Below are positions 32,217-41,139 of a stretch of 64,000 nt of DNA, in pieces (the stretch's first letter is position 1; each line of letters begins with the position of its first letter). Source of the DNA: Bin87 sp034423115 (GTDB lineage Bacteria; Chloroflexota; Dehalococcoidia; Lucifugimonadales; UBA3495). The notes under the pieces are model-generated. The model was given only the letters and a program-made list of their open reading frames with translations. It made no database searches and had not been told where the DNA came from. Made by a program: the position numbers and the translations under genes. The stretch is from assembly GCA_034423115.1 (NCBI GenBank), contig DAOUJD010000055.1, forward strand, positions 7,640 to 71,639, written 5' to 3'.

Positions 32217-32777
32217 TCACCCCCGCGGCTTGATCCGCACCGGAATCCCCGCCACCACCAGCGTAACCTCGTCCGCCGCCGCAGCCATCGCCTGGTTCAC
32301 CGTGCCCAGCAGGTCCTGGAACTGGCGACCCAGCGACGATGTTGCCACCAGCGAATGCCCGACCTCGCTGCTCACCACCACCGCGTCCGCGTCAATCTCG
32401 CTCACGTACGACGCGAACCGCCGCACGGCTCCCACCGTACGGCCCTCCAACTCGGCCCGATCCATGCGCTCGTGCTCAATCAGCAGGTTCGACACCCAGC
32501 CGTCCAGCGAGTCCAGCAGAAGCACCGGCCGATGCCCTGAATCTATGCCAGCCTCCCGCAGCGCGCCCACCGGATTCAGCGGCGCTTCCACCGTCCGCCA
32601 CTCCGCCGGCCGACGCTCCCGGTGCAGCCGGATCCGATCGGCCATCTCATCGTCGGTAACCGTGCCGGTGGCGACGTAGATTACCGGCTGTTCCTGTCCC
32701 AACGCCAACGCCAGTCCCTCTCCGTACGCGCTTTTTCCGGAGCGGATGCCGCCCAGTACCAGGTGGATGCTGCTCAT
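32217..32777 (-). CDS. cobU: Adenosylcobinamide kinase/adenosylcobinamide-phosphate guanylyltransferase
   Basis: The 186-residue protein has the P-loop LVLGGIRSGKSAYGEGLAL, then VIYVATGTVTDDEMADRIRL with HRERRPAEWRTVEAPL (the GMP-binding His region) and VLLLDSLDGWVSNLL. The C-terminal ASSLGRQFQDLLGTVNQAMA is a family signature. CobU phosphorylates and guanylylates adenosylcobinamide in lower-ligand assembly. It begins inside the last four bases of cobQ. Confidence 0.95.
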   Translation of the reverse strand: MSSIHLVLGGIRSGKSAYGEGLALALGQEQPVIYVATGTVTDDEMADRIRLHRERRPAEWRTVEAPLNPVGALREAGIDSGHRPVLLLDSLDGWVSNLLIEHERMDRAELEGRTVGAVRRFASYVSEIDADAVVVSSEVGHSLVATSSLGRQFQDLLGTVNQAMAAAADEVTLVVAGIPVRIKPRG

Positions 32778-34348
32778 GGCTCGGGATTGATGCCCGTCAT
32801 CTCGTACACCATGTCCATCCGCAGGCTGTTCCGCACCCAGTCGGCCAACCGGTCGTACTCGCGGTCGCGGGCTACGTCCACCCCTTCCGGCAGCGTAACG
32901 CCCTTGCGCCGCGCCAGTTCGCCCAGCATCGCCCGCCGGACGCCGGCGTTGTGGAACAGCCCGTGGATGTACGTGCCCATCACGCGGCCCGACTCGTCCA
33001 GCGCGCCGTCCAGCGCGGTGGCGGCGGTGACGGGCGCGTCGGCCCGGTCGTTCACCTCAAATGCCGGTACGAATCCCTCACCGGCGGTGCGGCCCATGTG
33101 TATCTCGTAGCCCACCACGCTCTCGCCGGCCGCACCCGACAGCAGGCTGCCGTTCGCGCTGGCCTCCGACCGCACGGTGGCCTGCACCCGGTGGGTCTCC
33201 TTGCTGCCGGCAAAGGTCGTTGACAGCGGCAGCAGGCCCAAGCCGTCCGCCTGCCCGATGCTGGACTCGATGCCGTCCGGGTCGTACAGCGTGTTGCCCA
33301 GCATCTGATACCCGCCGCAGATGCCCACGATGGCCGAACCGCGCTGGTGCGCCGATGCCACCGCCTCCGACAATCCCTGCCGTTCCATCCACAGCAGGTC
33401 GGGGATGGTGGTCTTGCTGCCCGGCAGAATCACCAGGTCAGGGCTGCCCAGCCGGTCGCGGTGCTGCACGTAGCGCAGGTTCACCCCGGGCTCCCGGGCC
33501 AGCGGGTCGAAGTCGTCGAAGTTGGAGATATGTGGCACCTGCACCACCGCCACGTCCAGCACCGCGGTCGCCGTGGACGCCGGCGGCGTGATGTCCAGCG
33601 CGACCGAGTCCTCCTCAGGGATGTGGATGTCGCGGTAATGGTGGATGACGCCCACCACTGGCTTGTTGGTGTAGTCCTCCAGCCAGGTCAGGCCGTCGGT
33701 GAGGAGGCTCACGTCGCCGCGAAACTTGTTGATCAGCAGGCCCTTCACCGCCGCCCGCTCCGCGTCGTCCAGCAGTTGCAGCGTGCCCACCAGCGACGCG
33801 AACACGCCGCCCCGGTCGATGTCGCCGCAAAGCAGCACCGGCGCGTCAGCGTGCAGCGCGACCCGCATGTTCACGATCTCGGTGGCCTTCAAGTTGATCT
33901 CGGCGGGACTGCCGGCGCCCTCGATCACCACCACGTCGTGCTCCCGCCGCAGCGTGTCCAGCGATTTCGCCACCGACTCCCACAGCGTGGCCTTCATCTC
34001 GAAGTAGTCGCGGGCGCGCGCCGAGGTCCACGGCCTGCCCATCAGCACCACCTGGGCGTGGCTGTCGGCCTCCGGCTTGAGCAGCACTGGGTTCATCTCG
34101 GCGCGGGCCTCCACGCCGGCGGCCTCCGCCTGCACCGCCTGGGCCCGTCCGATCTCCGCGCCGTCGGGCGTAACGTACGAGTTGTTGGACATGTTCTGTG
34201 CCTTGAAGGGCGCGACGCGCAGCCCGTCCTGGCGCAGGATGCGGCACAGTGCGGACACCAGCACGCTCTTGCCCACGTGCGACGCCGTCCCCTGCACCAT
34301 CAGCACACGGCCCAAGGGTGAATTACTTCCATTTCCAGTAGCGGTCAT
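32774..34348 (-). CDS. cobQ: Cobyric acid synthase
   Basis: The 524-residue protein amidates adenosylcobyrinate a,c-diamide to cobyric acid. The N-terminal ATPase domain has VQGTASHVGKSVLVSALCRI, PFKAQNMSNNSYVTPDGAEI, VIEGAGSPAEINL and DIDRGGVFASLVGTL. The C-terminal glutaminase domain has VILPGSKTTIPDLLWM, the nucleophile in GICGGYQMLGNTLYDPDGIE, and YEIHMGRT with the catalytic His in GTYIHGLFHN. Length and motifs are complete. cobU follows with a four-base overlap. Confidence 0.97.
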   Translation of the reverse strand: MTATGNGSNSPLGRVLMVQGTASHVGKSVLVSALCRILRQDGLRVAPFKAQNMSNNSYVTPDGAEIGRAQAVQAEAAGVEARAEMNPVLLKPEADSHAQVVLMGRPWTSARARDYFEMKATLWESVAKSLDTLRREHDVVVIEGAGSPAEINLKATEIVNMRVALHADAPVLLCGDIDRGGVFASLVGTLQLLDDAERAAVKGLLINKFRGDVSLLTDGLTWLEDYTNKPVVGVIHHYRDIHIPEEDSVALDITPPASTATAVLDVAVVQVPHISNFDDFDPLAREPGVNLRYVQHRDRLGSPDLVILPGSKTTIPDLLWMERQGLSEAVASAHQRGSAIVGICGGYQMLGNTLYDPDGIESSIGQADGLGLLPLSTTFAGSKETHRVQATVRSEASANGSLLSGAAGESVVGYEIHMGRTAGEGFVPAFEVNDRADAPVTAATALDGALDESGRVMGTYIHGLFHNAGVRRAMLGELARRKGVTLPEGVDVARDREYDRLADWVRNSLRMDMVYEMTGINPEP

Positions 34349-34433
34349 CGGGAACCTCCGCCGAAATCATACAGCATTTGATGACCGATAGACTCGTCGC
34401 CCCTGCCCTCTTGCTATCCGGCCTGAACCCCTC

Positions 34434-34442
34434 TGCTATACT
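34434..34442 (+). promoter_or_regulatory. Extended -10 promoter of a PaREP1 gene
   Basis: TGC TATACT at 34434-34442 matches the extended -10 element, 26 bases upstream of the ATG at 34468. It excludes the longer open frame that starts at 34378. Confidence 0.55.
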
Positions 34443-34467
34443 CGAATCAAGGCGAAGTAGCATCAAA

Positions 34468-34827
34468 ATGTCCACTGATTCATACCGGCGGAGCGCCCAC
34501 GAGCTACTCCAAAAGGCCCGAGACGAACTGGATACCGGCGACATCCGCCAGGCTTCCGAAAAGGGCTGGGGCGCGGCAGCCCAGATGCTCAAGGCCATCG
34601 CCCAGCAGGACGGAATCCCCCATCACAGCCACGCAGCCCTCGCGCGGATTGCAAGCGACGTGCATACACAAACCGGGGACGAAAACATCGCCACCTGGTT
34701 TGCCATCGCCCAGAACCTCCACGTCAACTTCTACGAGGACAACCTGTCCCCGGAGTTCGTCGGAATCTACCTCAACCAGATGACACTCATGGTCAGTCGA
34801 TTGGATCGTTACCTCACCGAGGCCTGA
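34468..34827 (+). CDS. PaREP1 family HEPN-like protein
   Basis: The 119-residue protein has the PaREP1 pattern: ARDELDTGDIRQASEKGWGA, AQMLKAIAQQDGIPHHSH, then ENIATWFAIAQNLHVNFYED. It is very similar to the gene at 40411-40767. The fold is a helical HEPN-like bundle of unknown function. The start at 34468 follows a TGCTATACT promoter. A Uma2 gene follows on the same strand, as Uma2 and PaREP1 genes often alternate here. Confidence 0.82.
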   Translation: MSTDSYRRSAHELLQKARDELDTGDIRQASEKGWGAAAQMLKAIAQQDGIPHHSHAALARIASDVHTQTGDENIATWFAIAQNLHVNFYEDNLSPEFVGIYLNQMTLMVSRLDRYLTEA

Positions 34828-34906
34828 AAGCAGAAACTCTGGTTGGATGTGCAAGCGGGAGAAACGGGCCACGCGCGCAGTCGCTCGGATAAGCAATCGG
34901 TTCCGC

Positions 34907-34915
34907 TGGTATAAT
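34907..34915 (+). promoter_or_regulatory. Extended -10 promoter of a Uma2 gene
   Basis: TGG TATAAT at 34907-34915 is a perfect extended -10 element, 43 bases before the ATG at 34958. A short palindrome ATCCGCCGGAGGCGGA (34923-34938) lies in the leader. Confidence 0.6.
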
Positions 34916-34957
34916 GCGACGCATCCGCCGGAGGCGGACCAATCCGCCAGGTGCGCC

Positions 34958-35692
34958 ATGACTACCAACGCCGGCAAACCCGTTGTTACGGCACCACCAC
35001 ATAGCCCAGGCCCCTTGGTGTTCCCGGACCCGCCGGAGAACCCCGATGACAAGATGACCGCTTTCAAGCAACTGGGCCCCAACGGCAACGCTCACCATCT
35101 CGTCCAGCACCTGGGCAATCCAGATACCACCCTGGTTTCCGGCGAACTCTACATCAGCCCGATACCAACCCAGGACCTCACCGGGGTACATTATCCTGAC
35201 CTGCTGATTGCCTTTGACGTGGACCCGGCGGCCTACTACCGAAGCAACGCCTACGTGATTTCTGAGCAGGGCAAGCCGCCCGACTTCGTGCTGGAAATCG
35301 CTTCGCGGTCGTCCGGGCGCATTGACACGGGGGCGAAGCGTGAAGCGTATGCGGCGCTGCGGATACCCGAGTACTGGCGGTTTGACGAGACTGGGCGTTA
35401 CCACCGGTCGCGGCTGGCGGGGGATCGTCTTGAGGGTGATACCTACGTCCCAGTACACATTGACCAGTTGGCCGAGGACGTGTTGCAGGGATACAGCCGG
35501 GCATTGAACCTGCTGTTGCGGTGGGAGCGTGGCGTACTAAAGTGGCACGACCCGGTCACGGAGCGGCACATAGTGACCTTTAACGACCTGCAGGAGCACC
35601 TTGACCGGGAGACAGCAGGGCGTCTGCATGCCGAAGCCCGCGTGCGCGAACTGGAAGCCGAACTTGGCCGCCTGCGCAACCAGTCGAGATGA
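34958..35692 (+). CDS. Uma2 family (DUF820) endonuclease-like protein with coiled tail
   Basis: The 244-residue protein has the Uma2 core: YPDLLIAFDVDPAAYYRSNA, GKPPDFVLEIASRSSGRID and LRIPEYWRFDETGRYH, with Asp, Glu and Lys (TGAKREAY) in the usual order. The last 30 residues form a short coiled coil (RLHAEARVRELEAELGRLRN). It is a close paralogue of the gene at 38491-39195. TGGTATAAT lies upstream; no strong ribosome binding site is visible before the ATG. Confidence 0.9.
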   Translation: MTTNAGKPVVTAPPHSPGPLVFPDPPENPDDKMTAFKQLGPNGNAHHLVQHLGNPDTTLVSGELYISPIPTQDLTGVHYPDLLIAFDVDPAAYYRSNAYVISEQGKPPDFVLEIASRSSGRIDTGAKREAYAALRIPEYWRFDETGRYHRSRLAGDRLEGDTYVPVHIDQLAEDVLQGYSRALNLLLRWERGVLKWHDPVTERHIVTFNDLQEHLDRETAGRLHAEARVRELEAELGRLRNQSR

Positions 35693-35707
35693 ACCAATCT
35701 GACCGGC

Positions 35708-35790
35708 TGCCGCTAACTCCAGAGGGCGGATGCCGGCCAGCACCCCGTCGTTGATCAGCAACCCAGCCGATGGGTACACCGTCGCAGCGG
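35708..35790 (-). pseudogene. Possible remnant of the 3' end of an MFS transporter gene
   Basis: The minus strand reads SAGLLINDGVLAGIRPLE, similar to the last residues of the MFS transporter at 37112 (AALLINGAVLAGL ... RIRRLE) with about ten residues missing. The DNA matches on both sides of the gap. The similarity is short and could be chance. Confidence 0.3.
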
Positions 35791-35817
35791 GATCGTTGGC
35801 CGGTTCGACGTCGTAGC

Positions 35818-37110
35818 CTACTCCGGTAGAAATACCAGCGCGCCGTCGTCTGACGTAAAGATTACCAGCCGTTCCGCGAACACGGTGTAACGCTCCGCGG
35901 TCGGCAGGACATCCAAATACCGTTGCTGCTTGGGCGAGATGCTGACCCCGTCGTCGCACGAATCCTCAACGACCAAGGCGGCGGCGATGGAGATCGTTTC
36001 ATCTGCTACCAATGGCGTTGCATCCTGGCCGACGGCGCGGTAGGCGCACGAACCGCGCCCGAGCGACCCTTCTACGGACCATTCGGCGAACGCGGCAGTG
36101 ATATTCTCGCTGATGCCCACGTCGGCATCGCTCGGCCACCGCATTCCTGAACCGTCCGAACGACTCTCCACGAAACGAATCAGCCGCCACTGCCCATCGA
36201 ATATGGCACTTGCTGACTGCGGCAGCCGTTCAAACGTCAGCGTCTTGCCCCGGCTGGTGCGCACCAACAACCGCTCCGACCCATCGGCCTGGTTGATCGA
36301 GTATTCATCCGCCCACCCGAAATCCTCGGTGAATTCGTGCTCCTGTCGCGAAACTTCGCTGGAGCACGGCTCACTGGAACCGGACATGCCCATGGCTGGT
36401 ATCCGGATGCGTCCCTCGGATGCAGTGTACCCAATGCTGTAATCGCGGCAGACGGTGGTTCCCGTGGCCGCCCAGGAGTTCAAGAACAAGATTGTCGTCG
36501 CGTCTCCACCGTAGGTGGCCTCGTCGTCCACCAGCCGCCAACTGGTGCCAACCAGATCCCTGGGCTGCCCCACCAATGGCTGCTCCTTGGCGAACACCAG
36601 CACGACCTCCCCCGAGCCATCCAGGATATGCAGACGGTCTTCCACTATTCGGGCTTTGGCATCTTGTTTCATAGCATCCAGGTAGCGGTCTGCCTGATCG
36701 AGAATCCCGGGTGGAGTCACGCAGCCTTGCAAGGTTCTGGCCGCCGGCGGCAACGAGATAGTTCCATCTCGTTCAATGATTGGTTGTCCGGACTCGTGCC
36801 GGCCGCCGAAATCATTGCACCCGTCGTATCCGCCGAACCACGGCTCGTTGAACGTCAGCGTCAGGTGCGTTCCCGCAATGGGCGGTTGCCCGTCGATGGT
36901 CTCCAGGATCCAGGTCGCGCCGTCGATTGGCAGTCTGGTGGGGGTCGGCTCCGGGGCGACGGTAGCGGTGGGAGTCTCCAACTGCGTCATCGGTTGTGGG
37001 CCGGCGCAAGCGATAACTATGAGCAGCGCTATTGCCACCATAACTGACACCGCCAATCGCGCCCAAAAGACGAGTTTTCCTGATGCAAATGGGTGGGTAA
37101 GGTCTAGCAT
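35818..37110 (-). CDS. META-domain lipoprotein
   Basis: The 430-residue protein has a signal peptide with lipobox (IVIACAG) and a Thr/Pro linker. META/HslJ-like domains follow: ATWILETIDGQPPIAGTHLT with GGYDGCNDFGGRHES (the family N-x-x-x-G/G-C-N pattern), then a second copy starting LVGTSWRLVDDEATYGGD, and a diverged third, FDGQWRLIRFVESRSDG. Such proteins are surface lipoproteins of unclear function. It starts one base after the MFS gene on the same strand, so both may be co-transcribed. Confidence 0.78.
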   Translation of the reverse strand: MLDLTHPFASGKLVFWARLAVSVMVAIALLIVIACAGPQPMTQLETPTATVAPEPTPTRLPIDGATWILETIDGQPPIAGTHLTLTFNEPWFGGYDGCNDFGGRHESGQPIIERDGTISLPPAARTLQGCVTPPGILDQADRYLDAMKQDAKARIVEDRLHILDGSGEVVLVFAKEQPLVGQPRDLVGTSWRLVDDEATYGGDATTILFLNSWAATGTTVCRDYSIGYTASEGRIRIPAMGMSGSSEPCSSEVSRQEHEFTEDFGWADEYSINQADGSERLLVRTSRGKTLTFERLPQSASAIFDGQWRLIRFVESRSDGSGMRWPSDADVGISENITAAFAEWSVEGSLGRGSCAYRAVGQDATPLVADETISIAAALVVEDSCDDGVSISPKQQRYLDVLPTAERYTVFAERLVIFTSDDGALVFLPE

Positions 37111-37111
37111 T

Positions 37112-38344
37112 TCACTCCAACCGCCGGATGCGCGGCAACCCCACTCCGGTCACCACGTTTAGCCCCGCCAGCACGGCCCCGTTGATCAGCAGCGCGGCCG
37201 GCGCGCCCACCGCTCCGGCCAACGCGCCGACCCCAACGTGGCCCACCGGCGCGAACCCGACGCTCAGCACCCACGTGCCCATGGCGCGGCCCCGCTCCTC
37301 GTCGGGCACCAGGTCCTGCATCAGCGCCTTGTACAGCGTGTCCACCGCCATCGCGCACGCATTGACCACCAGCAGCACCACCAGGAATGTGTAGATGTTG
37401 GTCGTCAGGTAGAACGCCATAAGCCCCACGCCGAACCCGATGGCCGTGGCGAACGTCAGCAGTCCTTTCCTGCCCATGGAGCCCAACCCGGCCAGCAGCC
37501 ACAGGCCCAGCATCCCGCCGGCCTGCCGTCCCGCCGTCATGATGCTGAGCCCAACGGGTCCTACGTGCAGCACGTCCTTAGCGAACACCGGCAGCAGCGT
37601 CATGTGCGTGAACCCCAGCACCTCCGTGGTCGCCGTCAGCAGCATCAACGCCAGGATCAGCCGGTGTTCCCGCATCAGCCGCGCGTATCCCACCAGGTTC
37701 TGCAGTACCGACTCGGTGGACGTGCGCAGCGAGCGTCCCGGATTGGCGATTGCCAGCGTCGCGGCGGCGGACAGCAGGTACGCCCCGGCCGACGCCAGGA
37801 ACTGCCAGCCCGGTCCCACGTACTCGATCACCGCCCCCGAAACCAGCGACCCCACGATCCCGCCGCCCTGCATCGCCATCGCCCCCAGCGCCAAGCCGTT
37901 CAGCGCGTGTCCCGATCCCACGATGTCGTAGGTGAAGGTCTGCCGCACCGTGATGGTGAACGCCATCGCGCTCCCCAGCGCCAGCACCAGCGCGATGATC
38001 ACCCACTCGTTGGCCAGGTCAAACAGCAGCAGCAGCGCCATGGTCAACGCCGCCGCCGATGCGCCCACCGTGCCGATGCGCAGCAGCGTCCGCCGCTCCC
38101 ACCGATCCGCGATCGCGCCCGACAGCATGCCCAGCACGAAGAACGGCAGCATCCGCGCGCCCGCGCCCACGCCCACCATGAACTCCGATCCCGTCAGCTC
38201 ATAGATCAGCCATCCGACCGACACCTGCTCCATCCCCGTGGCCAGGGAGTAAAAGACCGTCGATAGCCACAGCAGGCGAAAATCCCTGAAACGCAGCGAG
38301 GCCGCCCAATTCCCGATAACCGTCACGATTGGCGGATGATACAC
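37112..38344 (-). CDS. Major facilitator superfamily transporter
   Basis: The 410-residue protein has 11-12 predicted transmembrane helices. Motifs include RDFRLLWLSTVFYSLATGME, SGAIADRWERRTLLRIGTVG (the MFS cytoplasmic loop G-x-x-x-D-R-x-x-R) and a duplicated second half ending VGAPAALLINGAVLAGLN. It resembles the enterobactin exporter/multidrug group of MFS proteins. The substrate cannot be inferred. A lipoprotein gene follows immediately. Confidence 0.9.
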   Translation of the reverse strand: MYHPPIVTVIGNWAASLRFRDFRLLWLSTVFYSLATGMEQVSVGWLIYELTGSEFMVGVGAGARMLPFFVLGMLSGAIADRWERRTLLRIGTVGASAAALTMALLLLFDLANEWVIIALVLALGSAMAFTITVRQTFTYDIVGSGHALNGLALGAMAMQGGGIVGSLVSGAVIEYVGPGWQFLASAGAYLLSAAATLAIANPGRSLRTSTESVLQNLVGYARLMREHRLILALMLLTATTEVLGFTHMTLLPVFAKDVLHVGPVGLSIMTAGRQAGGMLGLWLLAGLGSMGRKGLLTFATAIGFGVGLMAFYLTTNIYTFLVVLLVVNACAMAVDTLYKALMQDLVPDEERGRAMGTWVLSVGFAPVGHVGVGALAGAVGAPAALLINGAVLAGLNVVTGVGLPRIRRLE

Positions 38345-38490
38345 CCGCCGCCACGCAATCGCGCCGTGCCTGGCACACCCATTTCCGGTGGTATCATTGC
38401 GCGCACGCTCACCCTGCCTGGTTCGGATATAATCCGACGTACGGGCCCGCTCGGCTGCAACCCGCCCCTACGCTGGCCCCGAGGTTCAGC

Positions 38491-39195
38491 ATGACCACCA
38501 AAGCGCCCAAATCGGCAACCCGTTACCAACTGCCGGATCCGCCTGAGTGCCAGCCCGATAAGATGACCGCCTTCAAACATCTGGCCGCCACCGGCAGCGC
38601 GTACCTGCTGATCCAGCACCTTGGCAACCCGGAAACCACCCTCGTCGGCGGCGAGCTCTTCATGAGCCCCGTGCCGACCAATGACATCACCGGCTTGCGT
38701 TTCCCCGATCTGCTCATCGCCTTCGACGTGGACCCGGCGGCGTACTACGAGAGCAACGCGTACTTCATCTCGGATCAGGGCAAGCCGCCCGACTTCGTGA
38801 TGGAAATCGCGTCCCGGAGCTCAGGCCGCATCGACGTGGTTGACAAGCGCGAGCATTACGCGGAGCTGGGCATACCGGAGTACTGGCGCTTTGACGAAAC
38901 GGGCGAATTCCACGGCGCGCGGCTGGCTGGCGACCGCCTCGTCGATGGCCGGTACGAGCCATTGCCGCTACAGGAACTCCCCGATGGCGTGCTGCAAGGA
39001 TACAGCGAGGTCCTGAATCTCAACCTCCGCTGGAATAGCGGCCGCCTGGAATGGCACGACCCCGACACCGGACTCCACATCGCCACCCTGGAAGACGAAC
39101 GATCCGCCCGCATCCAGGCCGAAACCCGTGCTGAGAGCGCTGAGACTCGGGTGCGCGAATTGGAAGAGGAAGTCCGGCGTCTCCGCGGATCGTAG
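38491..39195 (+). CDS. Uma2 family (DUF820) endonuclease-like protein with coiled tail
   Basis: The 234-residue protein is a close paralogue of 34958-35692: FPDLLIAFDVDPAAYYESNA, GKPPDFVMEIASRSSGRIDV, LGIPEYWRFDETGEFHGARL and a C-terminal AETRVRELEEEVRRLRGS. The start MTTKAPKSATRY at 38491 matches the paralogue's length. The two genes have the same order of motifs throughout and probably come from a local duplication. Confidence 0.9.
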   Translation: MTTKAPKSATRYQLPDPPECQPDKMTAFKHLAATGSAYLLIQHLGNPETTLVGGELFMSPVPTNDITGLRFPDLLIAFDVDPAAYYESNAYFISDQGKPPDFVMEIASRSSGRIDVVDKREHYAELGIPEYWRFDETGEFHGARLAGDRLVDGRYEPLPLQELPDGVLQGYSEVLNLNLRWNSGRLEWHDPDTGLHIATLEDERSARIQAETRAESAETRVRELEEEVRRLRGS

Positions 39196-39205
39196 CGCTC
39201 TGGCC

Positions 39206-39253
39206 GCTCATGGTGCGGCACGTCCGCCTCTGGCGGGAGCCTGCCGAACCACA
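39206..39253. repeat. Dispersed repeat interrupted by a 22-bp mini-palindrome
   Basis: The sequence CCGCTCATGGTG is followed by 22 bases containing GTCCGCCTCTGGCGGG (39222-39237) and then AGCCTGCCGAACCAC. Without those 22 bases it reads CCGCTCATGGTGAGCCTGCC..., the uninterrupted form seen at 41910-41929. It lies between a Uma2 gene and an amidohydrolase gene. Confidence 0.75.
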
Positions 39254-39296
39254 AACAGAATACGCGCCCACACCAACCCGTCCGGGAGGAATCGAA

Positions 39297-40313
39297 ATGC
39301 CATTTGGGAACAATGACTGGCTGGCCCTGACCCAGGAAGACCCCATCGAACCCGAAATACCCCTGTGCGACCCTCACCACCACTTCTGGGACGGCCGGTT
39401 GGGGAGCGTCCCCTACCAGCGCTACCTGCTGCATGAGCTGATGGCCGACCTCGATTCCGGCCACAACGTCCGCTCCACCGTGTTTGTCGAGGCCCGTTCC
39501 ATGTACCGCGCCGACGGACCCGACGAGCTTAAGCCCGTGGGCGAGGTGGAGTTCGTGCAGGGTCTCGCCGCCGCCAGCGCCAGCGGAACCTACGGCGAGT
39601 CACGCGCCGCCGCTGCCATCGTCGGCCACGCCGACCTCAAGCTCGGCGACAACGTCGCGCCCGTGCTGGAGGCGTTGCAGGCCGCCAGTCCCAACCGCTT
39701 CAAGGGCATCCGCCACAACGTCACGTGGAGCACCGACCCGTCCATCGAAGACCGCGAGACGCCCGGCATTCTCGCCAACGAGACCTTCCGCGCCGGCGCC
39801 CGCGTCCTCGCCAGCATGGGTCTGTCGCTGGACATCATGCTGTCCTTCCCGCAACTGCCCGAGGTCGCCGAGTTCGCCCGCGCCGTCCCCGAGGTGACCA
39901 TCATCCTCAACCACGTCGGCGGCGTGTCCCGCACCGGAATCTACGCCGGCAAGGACGACGAAGTGATCCCCGCATGGCGCGAGGGCATCGCCGCCGTCGC
40001 CCAGAATCCCAACGTAGTCTGCAAGCTGGGAGGCCTTGGGATGCCTCGGTGGGGGTTCGGCTGGCACGCCCGCGACATCCCCATCGGCTCCGAGGAACTG
40101 GCCGAGGCCATGGCCCCGTGGATGAACTACTGCATCGAGCAGTTCGGCCCCGACCGCTGCATGTTCGAGAGCAACTTCCCGCCCGACAAGGTGTCCTTCT
40201 CCTACAACGTCATGTACAACGCCTTCAAGCGTATGTCGAGCCAGTACAGCCCCTCCGAGCGCGCCAACCTCCTCCACGACACCGCCGTCCGCGCCTACCG
40301 CATCCAAACCTGA
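39297..40313 (+). CDS. Amidohydrolase family protein (2-pyrone-4,6-dicarboxylate hydrolase-like)
   Basis: The 338-residue protein starts with PEIPLCDPHHHFWDGR, the metal-binding HxH of the amidohydrolase-2 group, then AIVGHADLKLGDN, FKGIRHNVTWS, ILNHVGGVSR and FESNFPPDKVSFSYN, with the last catalytic Asp in that region. These enzymes hydrolyse lactones or decarboxylate aromatic acids. GGGAGGA precedes the ATG at 39297. A second amidohydrolase of the same group is at 46784-47629. Confidence 0.88.
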   Translation: MPFGNNDWLALTQEDPIEPEIPLCDPHHHFWDGRLGSVPYQRYLLHELMADLDSGHNVRSTVFVEARSMYRADGPDELKPVGEVEFVQGLAAASASGTYGESRAAAAIVGHADLKLGDNVAPVLEALQAASPNRFKGIRHNVTWSTDPSIEDRETPGILANETFRAGARVLASMGLSLDIMLSFPQLPEVAEFARAVPEVTIILNHVGGVSRTGIYAGKDDEVIPAWREGIAAVAQNPNVVCKLGGLGMPRWGFGWHARDIPIGSEELAEAMAPWMNYCIEQFGPDRCMFESNFPPDKVSFSYNVMYNAFKRMSSQYSPSERANLLHDTAVRAYRIQT

Positions 40314-40395
40314 TGCAGACGGCGTAGCGTACTCGCACACGTGGGGACGATTGTCCGGTACGCTGAACTGCCGGCCGCCGTCGGGGACCCGGTGT

Positions 40396-40401
40396 TAGAA
40401 T
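40396..40401 (+). promoter_or_regulatory. Extended -10 promoter, probably leaderless
   Basis: TGT TAGAAT (40393-40401) lies nine bases before the ATG at 40411. The transcript would start within a few bases of the start codon, so this PaREP1 message may be leaderless, as proposed for rsmI. Confidence 0.4.
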
Positions 40402-40410
40402 TAGCCGGCC

Positions 40411-40767
40411 ATGTCCACACAGAAATACCGGGAATCAAGCTACCATCTTCTGGCTCAAGCGCGGGCCGAACTCGCCGCCGGCGATGTGCGGCAGGCTTCG
40501 GAGAAGGGTTGGGGTGCCGCCGCCCTCATGCTGAAGGCCGTCGCTGAGGAGCGGGGTTGGGAGCATGGCCGGCATCGCCATCACTTTCGCACGGTCGGAC
40601 GCCTCCGAGCGGAACTGGGCGACGGCGCCATCACGGACGATTTCGCAAGAGCCAACCTCCTCCACGAAAACTTCTACGAGGACGAATTGGCCAGCGCGGA
40701 AGTTGCTGAGGGTTTGGATCGCGTGGAGACGCTCCTGCATAAACTGGATCCGCTGCTGCCGCAGTGA
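40411..40767 (+). CDS. PaREP1 family HEPN-like protein
   Basis: The 118-residue protein has the family core ARAELAAGDVRQASEKGWGA, ALMLKAVAEERGWEHGRHRH, then DFARANLLHENFYEDEL. It is a close paralogue of the gene at 34468. The function is unknown. It has no ribosome binding site before the ATG, and a -10 box at 40396-40401 suggests a leaderless transcript. Confidence 0.85.
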   Translation: MSTQKYRESSYHLLAQARAELAAGDVRQASEKGWGAAALMLKAVAEERGWEHGRHRHHFRTVGRLRAELGDGAITDDFARANLLHENFYEDELASAEVAEGLDRVETLLHKLDPLLPQ

Positions 40768-40846
40768 CCGAAACCTGGCGTCCCTCGAATAAACTAGAGC
40801 GGTTTATGGATTGACCTCGGTCGTTGTTGATTTGGGAGGTCAGACG

Positions 40847-41110
40847 ATGTTTTATACGATAGCGGCAATCCTCAATTACTTACATGAAAGAAAGCAGGAA
40901 CGGAATGCTAATGCCGTCCGTATCGTAAGCGAAAACAGCGATCTTTTGGCCCAAGCGATCCGAGAAAATCCTGGGTTGGCGGCGCAGGTGCTTCGGGAAA
41001 ATCTTGCGGTTACACCTCAGATGATCCGAGAAAATCCTGAGCTGGCAGCACAGATAATGGAGCAGATGGAGCGCGAACCCGCTGACTCATCGACTGGCGA
41101 TCATCGGTGA
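40847..41110 (+). CDS. Small protein with short Asn-Pro repeats
   Basis: The 87-residue protein starts MFYTIAAILNYLHERKQERN and contains four related 12-residue repeats of the type IRENPGLAAQVL (ENSDLLAQAI, ENPGLAAQVL, ENLAVTPQMI, ENPELAAQIM). No family is recognised. GGGAGG lies eight bases before the ATG at 40847. It is followed closely by the GMC oxidoreductase gene. Confidence 0.55.
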   Translation: MFYTIAAILNYLHERKQERNANAVRIVSENSDLLAQAIRENPGLAAQVLRENLAVTPQMIRENPELAAQIMEQMEREPADSSTGDHR

Positions 41111-41139
41111 TCGCGGCTACACAATCAGGTAATTGCCAA

